A stretch of 64,000 nucleotides of DNA from Dehalococcoidia bacterium (GTDB lineage: Bacteria; Chloroflexota; Dehalococcoidia; SpSt-223): positions 62,001 to 126,000 of the forward strand of contig BPIC01000004.1 of assembly GCA_026003895.1 (NCBI GenBank), in the 5' to 3' direction. The notes below the pieces were generated by a model. It was not told where the DNA came from. It ran no database searches and was given only the letters and a program-made list of their open reading frames with translations. Shown here one piece after another: positions 52,724 to 61,991 of this stretch. The position numbers and the translations under genes are program-made. Each line of letters begins with the position of its first letter. Position 1 is the stretch's first letter.

Positions 52724-53653
52724 CTAGGCCGTGGCTTCGACCAGAGTCTCGTCGCTGGGTCGGCCCTTGGCATGCTTGCGCCGGCCGTTCGACAGGTCGA
52801 TTCCTTCGAGGTAGGCGCGGAATTCCGGCCCAATGTCGGGGCGCCGGAGCGCCATCTCGACGGAGGCTTTCAAAAAGCCGAGCGGGGTTCCGGTGTCGTA
52901 GCGAGCGCCCTCGAACTGAAAGGCGTAAATGGCCTGGCGCTCGAGGAGGATCTTGAGCGCGTCGGTGATCTGGATCTCTCCCAGCTTGCCAGGCCGGGTC
53001 GATCGGATGGCGTCGAAGATCTCGGGCGTCAGGATATAGCGGCCGACAATCGCGAGGTTGGACGGCGCTTCGGCGGGGTCTGGCTTTTCGATCAGGTTGC
53101 GCACTTGTGACACGCGTTCGTCGACGGCGTGTCCCTCGATAACGCCGTACTTCTGCACCTCGCTGCGCGGCACCTCTTCCACGGCCAGCACCGAACAGCG
53201 ATAGCGGTTGTACACCTCCATCATTTGAGCCATTGCCGGTGTTGGGGCGTCGATGACGTCGTCTGGGAAGCAGAGGGCGAATGGCTCGTTGCCGACGATG
53301 TCCTCAGTCGTCTGGACAGCGTGGCCGACGCCAAGCTGCTCCTTTTGGCGCACATAGTAGATACGTGCGAGGTCGCTGATGCCGCGCACGAGAGTGAGCA
53401 GTCGGGTGTCGCCCTTCTTTTCGAGGGCGGCTTCCAACTCGAACGAGCGATCGAAATGGTCTTCGATTGCGCGCTTTCCGAGCGCAGTGACGATGACGAT
53501 CTGCTCGATGCCCGAGGCGACGAGCTCTTCGACAACGTACTGAATAATTGGCTTGTCGACTAAGGGGAGCATCTCTTTGGGCTGCGCCTTCGTCGCCGGC
53601 AGGAACCGCGTTCCCCACCCTGCCGCTAGCACCACCGCCTTGCGAAGCCTCAT
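52724..53653 (-). CDS. galU: UTP-glucose-1-phosphate uridylyltransferase
   Basis: A 309-residue GT-A nucleotidyltransferase making UDP-glucose. VVLAAGWGTRFLPATKAQPKEMLPLVDKP is the nucleotide-binding signature, with LPLVDKPIIQYVVEEL next; LCFPDDVI carries the metal-binding acid, and KYGVIEG with LVEKPDP-like NLIEKPDPAEAPSNLAIVGRYIL is typical. UDP-glucose feeds surface glycan synthesis in which the glycosyltransferases here could act. It overlaps the stop of the AI-2E gene (ATGA). Confidence 0.93.
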   Translation of the reverse strand: MRLRKAVVLAAGWGTRFLPATKAQPKEMLPLVDKPIIQYVVEELVASGIEQIVIVTALGKRAIEDHFDRSFELEAALEKKGDTRLLTLVRGISDLARIYYVRQKEQLGVGHAVQTTEDIVGNEPFALCFPDDVIDAPTPAMAQMMEVYNRYRCSVLAVEEVPRSEVQKYGVIEGHAVDERVSQVRNLIEKPDPAEAPSNLAIVGRYILTPEIFDAIRSTRPGKLGEIQITDALKILLERQAIYAFQFEGARYDTGTPLGFLKASVEMALRRPDIGPEFRAYLEGIDLSNGRRKHAKGRPSDETLVEATA

Positions 53654-54780
53654 GACACACCCTCTCCGGATGCCACCGCGTTGAGCGGGAGCTCCTTGCG
53701 TTCTTTGGTAACGTTCGCCAACCGCTTGCGCCGCTGCCGATAGAGCTGGACCGCCATCGAGTAGATGACGCCGACGATCGGGACGCCAAAGATCGCGCCC
53801 CAAACCCCGGCCTCTTTCGTCCCGAGCAGCACCGCGAGGAAGATGAGCAACGGATGCATGCCAACGGTGTCGGACATGACCTTGGGCGAGATGACATTGA
53901 GAACAAGCTGCTGCAGCAACATCAACCCGGCAAAGACGAGGAGCACGCGCAGCGGATCGCCCGTCAGCGCCGCGAGGATAACTGGCGGCACCATCGCGAC
54001 CACCGATCCGATGAAGGGAATGACCATCATTGCGCCGGCGAAGAGCGACACGACCAGCACGAAAGGCAGCCCGGCGAGCGCCATCACGATGCCGGTTCCG
54101 ATGGCATAGACCACCGTCTGGATGAGCAGCCCGCGCATGAACCCACCGAACGTTTTATCGATTGCGTTCAGCAAGTAGCGCGCCTCATCTTCCCATCGGC
54201 TCGGCAACACGTCGATGAACAACCGGGAAAATCGTTCGCCGTCGATCATGAAGTAGAGCGACAGGATGATGACGATAACCGTGTTGAAGATAAAGGCAGC
54301 GACCCCTTGGGCAATACCGAGTGCATTTTGTGCCAGGCCCGCCCCAAGCTGCTCAGCACGCTGAATCAGTGCACTCTCTGTGAGAAGGGTGCTGAGGCGG
54401 ATGTCGATGCCGCGATCGCGCAACAATCCTTGGAGAAGATCGACGTAGCGCGGCCATTCATTCACCCACCCGGGGATTGAACGACCGAGCTGCACTGTCT
54501 GGGTAGCCAACGGAGGAACGACCACCAAGCCAATGATGATCAACGTCAAGAGCAAAATGATGTAGACCAGCATGATCGAGAGCGGCCGGGGAATGCGCTG
54601 CTTGACCAAGAAGTCGGCGACCGGGTTCAGGGTGTAGGCGACCAGCCACGCCATGAAGAAGGTGAGGATGATGTCGCTAAACCGGAGAAACACCTGCCAG
54701 AGCATGCCGCCGAGATAAATCCCAGCGATGAACACCAGCATGATGATGAGCACCTGCAGCCAGCGGTTGCGCTCTAGCAA
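53650..54780 (-). CDS. AI-2E family transporter (PerM/UPF0118)
   Basis: A 376-residue membrane protein with about eight helices: LIIMLVFIAGIYLGGML and ILTFFMAWLVAYTLNPVADFL are typical of the AI-2E/PerM family, and later FIGSVVAMVPPVILAALTG and VMSDTVGMHPLLIFLAVLLG. Characterised members transport small signals or ions. TTG start after GAGGTGA, with the family's N-terminal helix. Stop overlaps galU. Confidence 0.88.
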   Translation of the reverse strand: MLERNRWLQVLIIMLVFIAGIYLGGMLWQVFLRFSDIILTFFMAWLVAYTLNPVADFLVKQRIPRPLSIMLVYIILLLTLIIIGLVVVPPLATQTVQLGRSIPGWVNEWPRYVDLLQGLLRDRGIDIRLSTLLTESALIQRAEQLGAGLAQNALGIAQGVAAFIFNTVIVIILSLYFMIDGERFSRLFIDVLPSRWEDEARYLLNAIDKTFGGFMRGLLIQTVVYAIGTGIVMALAGLPFVLVVSLFAGAMMVIPFIGSVVAMVPPVILAALTGDPLRVLLVFAGLMLLQQLVLNVISPKVMSDTVGMHPLLIFLAVLLGTKEAGVWGAIFGVPIVGVIYSMAVQLYRQRRKRLANVTKERKELPLNAVASGEGVS

Positions 54781-54873
54781 CGTGTCACCTCAACGTGCAC
54801 GGTCGGATCCTTCACGGGCATGCCGGGCTCTGTCGCTCAATGGTAGCGGAAGCATGGCCAAACCGCTCTCACA
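54781..54873. other. Short gap between DUF4129 and AI-2E genes
   Basis: Only 93 bp. It holds the GAGGTGA site for the AI-2E gene near its left end. A GCTCAATGGTAG string looks like a tRNA D-arm, but the rest does not fold as tRNA. Confidence 0.4.
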
Positions 54874-56313
54874 TCAGGCGCCGGGTGGTGGCTCAAATCG
54901 CCGGCGCAACTGTTCCCAGGCCGCTTGGATCTCGCGGACGGCTGGCTCGCTGGGCGGGCGCCCGGCGTAGCGCGCGGTGTTGTAGCCGGTGGTGATCGTC
55001 TTGGCCAGCGACGCGCCCTCTCCCAGCCGCGGCGCAATCACCTCGAGATATTCGAGCGGCGTCTGCTCCGGCCGGCGCGGCGCCCCCGCGGCCGATCCAG
55101 CGCGCAGGAATGCTCGGTAGACAGCACGGATCGAGCGAGCTTCCTCAGTGATGGGTGGTTCGACCCGGCGCGCCATCGCTGGCGGCGCCGGCCGCAGCCG
55201 GCCGGCGAGGCGCCCTAGCCACGCTCGGATCGCAGCGAAGAACTCGCGCCACGACCAGACGCTGTCGCGCTCTTCCGTCCGATCGTCTTCCTTGCGTCGC
55301 ACGCGCTTGCGATAGGACCGCCAGACGATCGCTGCCACAATGGCCAGAATGCTCAGCAGGATCAGCCATTCGGCAAGCATGATGACGTCGATCTCCAGCA
55401 CGTTGCGCAACCGCTCTTCCATCTCCTCGGGAGGCGGTTGCTCGACGTTCTGAAAGATGTCGGCCAGATTGAAGCGGCTCATGAACCGGCTAAACAGAAT
55501 GAGGATTCGTTCGAACAGCAAGGCGATCGGCAACAAGATGGCGATCAAGATCGGATCGAGGATGCGCAGGTAGGGCACGAGCGGCGCGAGCACGCGGCCG
55601 AGTCCGCCAAGCGGACCGGGGATGATGGCGATGACGGTCAGCCCGGTGACGATCACCAGCCCGATCGTGCCGGCCATCGTCAACAGCCAGCGTGGCGCAG
55701 CACCGCGCGTGCGCCCGCCGCGTGCTTGGAGCACTCGCAGCCGCGCGATCGCCAGCGTTGTCAACCCAGTGCTGAAAAACAGCAACGACGCTCCGGGAAG
55801 ATCGGCGATGACGGTCGCCACGTCCGTCACGTTTGTCGCAAGAGGCGCGACGATAGCGAGAAGCACAAGGGCGATCGCACCGGTACGGAAGCGCTCTTCC
55901 GCTTCGAGAGTGTCAATTGGACGATCGCCGATGCTCTGCCCACGCCACCACGTGACGGCCGCCATCACGATCGCGGTAATGGCGGGCGGCCACGCGAACA
56001 GCGGATCGCGAACGAAGGGCCCGAGCGTTGCCGGCCACGCTGGACCAAAGGCGATCGTGACGACCGCTAGCGCTGCAGCCGCTCCGGCGCCGATCGTGGT
56101 CCAGCGCAGCCGGCGCAGCGGCCACACTGCCCGGGATGCCCAGCGCATGAGCAGCGCTGCCGCGAAGGCCGTCAGCAACAGCAGGCCAAACGGTAGCAAC
56201 GGCTCCTCGGCTGGGCCATGGGCGATGAGCCGAAACCAAAGTGACAACCACGTCACTTCGCCGACCACCAGCAGTGCTGGCAGCAGCAGGTCGGGAACGG
56301 GACGCAGGATCAC
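54874..56313 (-). CDS. DUF4129 membrane protein
   Basis: A 479-residue protein with about eight N-terminal hydrophobic helices (residues ~10-340) and a C-terminal DUF4129 domain: AVYRAFLRAGSAAGAPRRP followed by TPLEYLEVIAPRLGEG and TTGYNTARYAGRPPSEPAV. In the family the domain is often next to transglutaminase genes, absent here. Start is GTG, overlapping the stop of the histidine kinase (GTGA). Confidence 0.85.
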   Translation of the reverse strand: MILRPVPDLLLPALLVVGEVTWLSLWFRLIAHGPAEEPLLPFGLLLLTAFAAALLMRWASRAVWPLRRLRWTTIGAGAAAALAVVTIAFGPAWPATLGPFVRDPLFAWPPAITAIVMAAVTWWRGQSIGDRPIDTLEAEERFRTGAIALVLLAIVAPLATNVTDVATVIADLPGASLLFFSTGLTTLAIARLRVLQARGGRTRGAAPRWLLTMAGTIGLVIVTGLTVIAIIPGPLGGLGRVLAPLVPYLRILDPILIAILLPIALLFERILILFSRFMSRFNLADIFQNVEQPPPEEMEERLRNVLEIDVIMLAEWLILLSILAIVAAIVWRSYRKRVRRKEDDRTEERDSVWSWREFFAAIRAWLGRLAGRLRPAPPAMARRVEPPITEEARSIRAVYRAFLRAGSAAGAPRRPEQTPLEYLEVIAPRLGEGASLAKTITTGYNTARYAGRPPSEPAVREIQAAWEQLRRRFEPPPGA

Positions 56314-58151
56314 GCGGGCGAATCGCCGGCGAGCAGCGAGCGGATCAAGGTGCGAAGCCGCTGGAATTGAAACGGCTTGGGGAGAATGGCGTCGATCTGG
56401 GCGGACGCCGGGCTGTCACGGTCGATCTCGGCTCCCCAACCGGTCGCCAGCACGACGCGCGTCGACGGATCGCGCCGCTTCGCTGCCTCGGCAATCGCCC
56501 AGCCGCTGATCGACGGCATGCCGAGGTCGGTCACGACCACGTCGAAGCGTTCGCGCTCGATCGCGGCAATCGCCTCTTGGGGCGACGTGAACGAGGCGAC
56601 GGCATGGCCGTCACGCGTCAGCATCCGCGCCATCATGGCCGCAATGCCCGGCTCGTCATCGAGGACAAGGACGTGGCCGATCCGACCGCTCGGTGGCGGC
56701 GCGACGGTCGGCTGCGGCAACGACGGGCCGAACGGCAGGTGGATGGTGATCGTGGTACCGCGGCCTGGTTCGCTTTCGACCTCGATTTCGCCGCCGTAGC
56801 GCTTGACGACGGCGTAGACCATCGGCAGTCCGAGGCCGCTGCCGCGCTCGCCCTTGGTGGTGAAATAGGGCTCGAAGATCCGACGCCGCACGGCTTCGGA
56901 CATTCCAATGCCGGTATCTTGGACTTGAATGGCGACGGCATCGCCGTGGCGCGTCGCTGAGAGCACGATTCGGCCCCCTTCCGGCAGTGCATCGACGGCG
57001 TTGAAGATCAAGTTCGTCAGCGCGTCGCGCAGCTCGCTGGCATCGGCTGCGACCGGCGGGACCGCCTCGGTGCGCACTTCGAGCGCGATCCGGATGCCAC
57101 GCCGTTGGGCGTCGTTCAACCAGCGCGGCCGGGTGAGCGAGGCGACTTCGCGGAGGAGCTCGGGGATATCTACCGCGCTCAACTCGGCATTCGGCCGTTC
57201 GCGCGAGAACTCTTGCAAGCGGCGGATGGTGCTCGCCGCATCGAGCGCAGCTTGGCGAATGGCAAGGATCGACTCTTCGAGGTCGGCAAGCCGCGGCTGG
57301 CCATCGCGCAGCTCGTCGTAGGCGATCTCGCTCCGTCCGAGAATCAGGGCGAGCGCATTGTTGAAGTCGTGCGCGATCCCTGCCGCCATCTGGCCCAGCG
57401 CTCGTAACGTTTCGTTTCGCACCCGGATCTCGTCCGATTCCTGCTGCGCCGTTACGTCGCGCTGCACCGAGAGCGTGCCGACCGTCGCTCCATCGCCGTC
57501 GCGGATCGGCGTGCTCCGGATGGAAACCCAGCCCGTCTGCTCGCCACATTCAAAGCGATAGGCGCTGCCCGACGGCAAGGGATCGGCGGTCGGCCTTCCT
57601 GATTCGTCGAAATAGCGCACCGGCAGCTCGTCGACCGGCTTGCCGGCGATGTCGCGGAACTGCACGCCGTACAGCCGTTCGTAGGCGGGGTTGGCATCGA
57701 CCACACGCCGATCGGCATCGAGGATGAGCACCGCGTCGCTCATCTGCTCGCGGACCGCCCGGCCTTCCCAGCGAATTCCCCCAGCGCGTGCCTCGGCCCG
57801 CGCGAGGTCACGCTCGGCGCGTGCCGCTCGCACGGCGAGCCGTATGGCCTCGCTCAGGGCGGCGTCCGCGAGGTCGGGGCGGATGGCGATGACATCGGGT
57901 TGCCCCGCGCCGCCTTCCGAACAGATCCAGACGACGGCCGGAGGCCGGCTTGGCTGGGCGCGCCGAAGGCGCTCCACCTCGGCGAGGGCGTCGCGAGCGG
58001 CGACAATGACATCCACCGGTCGGCTGCCCGCTTCGGCGACAACAACCTCGCCGGCGCAGCCAAGCGCGGTCTCGAACCGGGCACGGCGGCTGGCATCCGA
58101 ATCGAGCAGCAGGACCGGACCGTGGGTGCGCTCCACTGGCGGGCGCTCCAT
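56310..58151 (-). CDS. Hybrid histidine kinase with N-terminal pseudo-receiver
   Basis: A 613-residue sensor kinase. Residues ~10-110 look like a receiver (GPVLLLDSDASRRARF) but no phospho-acceptor Asp appears at the expected site, so it may be a pseudo-receiver. A PAS domain follows (~133-235; LILDADRRVVDANPAYERLYG). Then the dimerisation helix with phospho-histidine His261 (GIAHDFNNALALILG), a HATPase (N-box near 380, DTGIGM, GSGLGLPMVYAVV) and a canonical C-terminal receiver with Asp542 (FDVVVTDLGMP). No membrane helix: cytosolic. Co-translated with DUF4129. Confidence 0.9.
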   Translation of the reverse strand: MERPPVERTHGPVLLLDSDASRRARFETALGCAGEVVVAEAGSRPVDVIVAARDALAEVERLRRAQPSRPPAVVWICSEGGAGQPDVIAIRPDLADAALSEAIRLAVRAARAERDLARAEARAGGIRWEGRAVREQMSDAVLILDADRRVVDANPAYERLYGVQFRDIAGKPVDELPVRYFDESGRPTADPLPSGSAYRFECGEQTGWVSIRSTPIRDGDGATVGTLSVQRDVTAQQESDEIRVRNETLRALGQMAAGIAHDFNNALALILGRSEIAYDELRDGQPRLADLEESILAIRQAALDAASTIRRLQEFSRERPNAELSAVDIPELLREVASLTRPRWLNDAQRRGIRIALEVRTEAVPPVAADASELRDALTNLIFNAVDALPEGGRIVLSATRHGDAVAIQVQDTGIGMSEAVRRRIFEPYFTTKGERGSGLGLPMVYAVVKRYGGEIEVESEPGRGTTITIHLPFGPSLPQPTVAPPPSGRIGHVLVLDDEPGIAAMMARMLTRDGHAVASFTSPQEAIAAIERERFDVVVTDLGMPSISGWAIAEAAKRRDPSTRVVLATGWGAEIDRDSPASAQIDAILPKPFQFQRLRTLIRSLLAGDSPA

Positions 58152-58181
58152 TCACTCGCGGCGTTGTTGTGAGTCACCCTC

Positions 58182-58187
58182 ATTATA
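58182..58187 (-). promoter_or_regulatory. Perfect -10 hexamer before the histidine kinase
   Basis: The minus strand reads TATAAT at 58187-58182, 31 bp upstream of the kinase ATG. No -35 hexamer is visible at 16-18 bp. The rlmN gene lies divergently to the right, so both genes probably start in this 84-bp gap. Confidence 0.4.
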
Positions 58188-58235
58188 GGGATAGGGCGCG
58201 GCCGGCGCCGTTTTGGGGTCTGGTATCCTTGGCTC

Positions 58236-59393
58236 GTGGAGCTTCGATCCTTTCTCGACACCCCGGCGGCCGACGTGATCGCCGATCTAGCCGATCTAGG
58301 CGAGCCGCCCTATCGTCTGAAGCAGCTTCGACGCTGGATTTTTCAGGAAGGCGTCCTCGATTTCGCCGCGATGTCTGACCTGCCTCGCCGGCTGCGTGAC
58401 CACCTCGCAGCTCGCTACCGCCTCATCCCGATCGATCTTGTCCGAACCGTCGAGTCCAGCGACGGCTGGACACGGAAGTTCCTTTTCGATCTGCGTTCGA
58501 GTGCGGCGCGCCTGCCGCGGGTCGCCGCGCCGGCACAGGCCAGCGTCGAGACGGTGCTGATGCGCTACGACCCGACCGACAGCGCCCGTGGTCGCATCAC
58601 GGCCTGTGTCTCGAGCCAAGCGGGCTGCGCGGTCGGCTGCACCTTCTGCGCTACGGGACAAGCCGGATTCTTCCGGAACCTGACAGCCGGTGAGATCGTC
58701 GGGCAGGTGCTCGCTCTGAACGCGCTTCTCCGTTCCAGCGGCGAGCGGGTGACGAACGTCGTCGTGATGGGGCAGGGCGAGCCGCTGCTCAACCTTGAGC
58801 CGGTTTGGAGCGCGATCGAGCAGCTCAATGACCCGGCGGGGTTGGCGATCGGCGCCCGCCACATCACCCTTTCTACGGTTGGCATCGTGCCGGGGATCGA
58901 CGCGATCGCCGAGCGGATGCCGCCGGTTCGGCTCGCCGTTTCGCTCCATGCGCCGAACGATGCGCTCCGCGACCGGCTGGTGCCGATCAATCGCCGCTAT
59001 CCGCTGGCGGAGCTGCTGGCCGCCTGCCGCCGTTTTGTCGAGAAGACCGGTCGGCGGATCACGTTCGAGTACGCGCTGCTCGGCAACACGAACGACGACC
59101 CGGCGCTTGCGCGTGAGCTGGTGCGCCGCATCGCTGGCCTGCCCTGTCACGTGAACCTGATTCCGGTCAACCCGACGCCCGGCGGGCCGTTCGAGCGACC
59201 GACTCCAGCGCGGGTAGCGGAGTTTCAGCGCATCCTGCGAGCGGCGCGCCTGCCGACGACGGTCCGCGTCGAGCGAGGGATCGACATCTTCGCCGGCTGC
59301 GGACAACTTCGTGCCGACGAGGCGCGCCGCCGCGCCACTGTCGGCTACCTGCCGGGAGGGACGGGTACGCCGGCGACCGCCATCGTGACGTGA
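58236..59393 (+). CDS. rlmN: 23S rRNA/tRNA adenine-C2 methyltransferase RlmN
   Basis: A 385-residue radical-SAM methyltransferase that methylates C2 of A2503 in 23S rRNA and A37 in tRNA. The iron-sulfur cluster motif is CAVGCTFC (C-x3-C-x2-C), with the SAM site NVVVMGQGEPLLN and TVGIVPGID. Conserved methyl-transfer Cys is near the C-terminus, in IFAGCGQL. Start is GTG, with no ribosome site, so a leaderless or weakly initiated transcript is possible. Its 3' end overlaps the convergent lactonase gene by 49 bp. Confidence 0.94.
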   Translation: MELRSFLDTPAADVIADLADLGEPPYRLKQLRRWIFQEGVLDFAAMSDLPRRLRDHLAARYRLIPIDLVRTVESSDGWTRKFLFDLRSSAARLPRVAAPAQASVETVLMRYDPTDSARGRITACVSSQAGCAVGCTFCATGQAGFFRNLTAGEIVGQVLALNALLRSSGERVTNVVVMGQGEPLLNLEPVWSAIEQLNDPAGLAIGARHITLSTVGIVPGIDAIAERMPPVRLAVSLHAPNDALRDRLVPINRRYPLAELLAACRRFVEKTGRRITFEYALLGNTNDDPALARELVRRIAGLPCHVNLIPVNPTPGGPFERPTPARVAEFQRILRAARLPTTVRVERGIDIFAGCGQLRADEARRRATVGYLPGGTGTPATAIVT

Positions 59394-60286
59394 TAGACGC
59401 TGCTGCGTGCCGTGATGTAGAGGTCGCGCCAGTCCGTGCCGCCCCAGGCGAGGTTGGATGGCTGCTCGGGCAGCCGCATCCGGCCGAGAAAACGGCCGTC
59501 GGGCTGGAACATCCAGATGCCGCCGGCGCCGGTGCAATACACCACACCGTCGCGATCGACCTTCATCCCGTCGGCAACGCCTGACTCCGTGCCCGCCACC
59601 GAGGCGAACACGTGCCCCTCGTCCAGCGTTCCATCCGGGCGGACGCCAAACACCCGGATATGCTGACGCCGGCTGTCATTCACATAGAGCAGCCGCTCAT
59701 CCGGGCTGAAGGCGAGGCCGTTCGGCACGATGAAGTCGTCGACGAGCAGTGTCAGCGTGCCGTCCGGGCGGGCGCAGTAGACCCCGCTGAACGGGACCTC
59801 TTGCCATCCTGAGTCGGCGAGACCCGGCAGGAGCGGATCGGTGAAATAGATCGCGCCGTCCGAGCGGGCAACAACGTCGTTCGGCGAATTGAGCCGCTTG
59901 CCCTGATAGCGCTCGGCAACGGGGACAATCGCACCGTCGGGCTCGGTGCGCGAGACGCGCCGGTTGCCCGTTTCACAGGCGATCAGCCGGCCGGCAGGAT
60001 CGAGCGTCAGGCCGTTCGCGCCAACCGCGGGACTGGCGAGCGGTGGCGCGTCCAACGGGTACCCGCTCGGGTAGCGAAAGGTGGTGATCTCGGGACCCTC
60101 CGGCAGGCGGCGGTAGCGGACAATCCGGTTCCGGATGACGTCGCTAAAGAGCAGCGAGTTCTCGTGCCAGACGGGGCCCTCGGTGAAGCCGAACCCGGTC
60201 GCGATCTGGCGGATCTCGGCGTTGTCGGCGAAGCGGGTGTAGACGGCTTGTTCGGCCGCCTCGAGCCAGTCGGGCATGACCCGCAT
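59345..60286 (-). CDS. SMP-30/gluconolactonase-family protein
   Basis: A 313-residue six-bladed beta-propeller lactonase. Diagnostic elements are GFTEGPVWHENSLLFSD, ANGLTLDPAGRLIACETGNRRVSR, KRLNSPNDVVARSDGAIYFTDP, and VPNGLAFSPDERLLYVNDS, with the metal ligands Glu, Asn and Asp. It probably hydrolyses a sugar lactone; a signal peptide is absent. It is convergent with rlmN. Confidence 0.88.
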   Translation of the reverse strand: MRVMPDWLEAAEQAVYTRFADNAEIRQIATGFGFTEGPVWHENSLLFSDVIRNRIVRYRRLPEGPEITTFRYPSGYPLDAPPLASPAVGANGLTLDPAGRLIACETGNRRVSRTEPDGAIVPVAERYQGKRLNSPNDVVARSDGAIYFTDPLLPGLADSGWQEVPFSGVYCARPDGTLTLLVDDFIVPNGLAFSPDERLLYVNDSRRQHIRVFGVRPDGTLDEGHVFASVAGTESGVADGMKVDRDGVVYCTGAGGIWMFQPDGRFLGRMRLPEQPSNLAWGGTDWRDLYITARSSVYHVTMAVAGVPVPPGR

Positions 60287-60434
60287 CGTAGCAGACGTGC
60301 CGCCTGCCGGCCGCTCGTGCGAGATGATGTGCGGGGCGCACGCTGCGCTCCGACCTCGGCCACACGCCCGTCCGGCGCCGCAGCGGCGCGGCTACCGCGG
60401 AACGTGCTCCTGAAGCGACGCCGGACCGGCTGAC

Positions 60435-60464
60435 TTGACCGCGGCCGAGAAAACCGTTTATGCT
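60435..60464 (+). promoter_or_regulatory. Putative promoter of the MarR gene
   Basis: TTGACC (60435-60440) and TATGCT (60459-60464) are separated by 18 bases. Transcription would start near 60471, inside the longest open frame of the MarR gene, so the true start codon lies further on. Confidence 0.5.
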
Positions 60465-61010
60465 TCAACTATCTTCCGGGCGAGGTGGACCACGGCGACG
60501 GTTCCGGCCAGTATCGCGGCGTGGCTGCGGCTGCTGCGCGTGGTGAAGCGGATCCAGCGTCTCGAGAGCGCCTCTCTTGATCGCTGGGGCCTCACTCTGC
60601 CCCAGTTCGACGTCTTGGCCCAGCTCGCGGCGCGGGACGGCGTGAGCCAGCAGACGCTTGCCGACCGGCTGCTGGTGACGAAGGGGAATGTCTGCGGTGT
60701 CCTCGACCGCCTCGAGGCGCGCGGGCTGGTGGCACGCCGGCCCGACCCCAACGACCGGCGGGCGAACCTCGTCGTCCTCACACCAGCTGGCCGCCGGTTG
60801 GCGCGCCGTGTTGTGCCCGAGCACGAAGCCCTCATCGTCCGGCTGCTCGGCGGCCTCGCGGGCGATGACCAGCGTGAGCTGTTGCGTCTCGCCCGGACGC
60901 TCGATCGATCGCTGCGCGCCGACCCGTGTGATTCCGGCTGCGTGGCAGCCCCCTTCCTCCCGAGAGCGCGGACGGCGAGTGAGGAGCCGAGCAACCAGCC
61001 TCGTGACTGA
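60435..61010 (+). CDS. MarR-family transcriptional regulator
   Basis: A winged-helix MarR regulator, up to 191 residues. WLRLLRVVKRIQRLESASLDRWGLTLPQFDVLAQLA is followed by the recognition region QTLADRLLVTKGNVCGVLDRLE and the wing DPNDRRANLVVLTPAG. The frame opens at a TTG that is also the -35 of a promoter; no in-frame ATG follows, and a GTG pair at 60540 would remove half of helix 1. The start is therefore unresolved. Downstream genes are a ring-cleaving dioxygenase, carboxylesterase, and flavin reductase, suggesting an MhqR-like quinone/thiol-reactive sensor. Confidence 0.87.
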   Translation: MTAAEKTVYASTIFRARWTTATVPASIAAWLRLLRVVKRIQRLESASLDRWGLTLPQFDVLAQLAARDGVSQQTLADRLLVTKGNVCGVLDRLEARGLVARRPDPNDRRANLVVLTPAGRRLARRVVPEHEALIVRLLGGLAGDDQRELLRLARTLDRSLRADPCDSGCVAAPFLPRARTASEEPSNQPRD

Positions 61011-61028
61011 GCGAGAGAGGGGCGAACC

Positions 61029-61991
61029 ATGTCCCGCGTCTTGAGCGGCATTCACCATGTCACCGCGATTTGCGGCGATCCGCAGCGCACGATCGATTTC
61101 TATGCTGGGCTGCTGGGGCTGCGCTTCGTCAAGAAGACCGTCAACTTCGACGATCCCGGCGCCTATCACCTCTATTTTGGAGACGCCGCGGGCGGCCCCG
61201 GCTCGATCGTCACGTTTTTTGCGTGGCCGGGGGCGCCGCGCGGCCGGATGGGCGTCGGCCAATTGACCGCGCTCGCGCTCGCCGCACCCCACGGTTCGCT
61301 CGGCTTCTGGAAGCGCCGCCTCGAGTCCGAGGGGGTTCCCGTACAGGGCGAGGAGGAACGGTTTGGCGAGCGGCTGATCCGTCTGGTCGATCCGGACGGT
61401 CTGCCCATCGAGATCGTCGCGAGCGACCCGGTCGAGCGCCACCCCGCCTGGCCGGTCGGTAATATCCCAGAGGATGTCGCGATCCGGCTCGTTCACGGCG
61501 TGACGGCGACGATCGGCACGCTTGCTGCCTCGGCGTCGATGTATGAGAGCGAACTTGGCTTCCGCGAACTGGGCAGCGATGGCCGGCGGCGGCGCTTCGA
61601 GACCGGTCACGGCGGCGCAGGCGCGCTGCTCGACGTGGTCGACGGCGCGGGGGACAGCCGTGGCCGCATCGCCGTCGGCCAGATCCACCACGTCGCGTGG
61701 CGGACGCCGACCGACGAAGAAGAGATCGCGTGGCGCGATCAGCTCCTCGCCAGCGGCCGCTTTGTCACGCCGGTGATGGACCGCCAGTACTTCCGCTCGA
61801 TTTACTTCCACGAGCCGGGCGGGGTGCTCTTCGAAATCGCGACCGATCCCCCGGGCTTCGCTCGCGATGAGCCGCTCGAGAGCTTGGGGACGCGGCTGAT
61901 GCTGCCGCCTTGGCTCGAGCCCTACCGCGGCCGGATCGAGGAGGCGCTGCCCCCGGTGCACCTGCCGGCGATCGTCCGAGCCGCCCGATGA
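61029..61991 (+). CDS. Ring-cleaving dioxygenase (VOC superfamily; MhqO/MhqE-like)
   Basis: A 320-residue two-module VOC enzyme. It opens with LSGIHHVTAICGDPQRTIDFYAG, a strong motif of the MhqO/MhqE/PcpA group, which cleaves hydroquinones or catechols with Fe(II). The second module carries QIHHVAWRTPTDEEEIAW and FHEPGGVLFEIATDPPGF, with His and Glu metal ligands (HHVTA, HHVAW, LFEI). It lies 18 bp after the MarR gene and overlaps the esterase by four bases. A quinone detoxification role is inferred. Confidence 0.88.
   Translation: MSRVLSGIHHVTAICGDPQRTIDFYAGLLGLRFVKKTVNFDDPGAYHLYFGDAAGGPGSIVTFFAWPGAPRGRMGVGQLTALALAAPHGSLGFWKRRLESEGVPVQGEEERFGERLIRLVDPDGLPIEIVASDPVERHPAWPVGNIPEDVAIRLVHGVTATIGTLAASASMYESELGFRELGSDGRRRRFETGHGGAGALLDVVDGAGDSRGRIAVGQIHHVAWRTPTDEEEIAWRDQLLASGRFVTPVMDRQYFRSIYFHEPGGVLFEIATDPPGFARDEPLESLGTRLMLPPWLEPYRGRIEEALPPVHLPAIVRAAR

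Noticed and set aside
54810..54900. tRNA-like string (GCTCAATGGTAG and a later GGCTCAAATCGCC)
   Set aside because: The spacing does not give an acceptor stem or anticodon arm, and the second half lies inside the DUF4129 gene.
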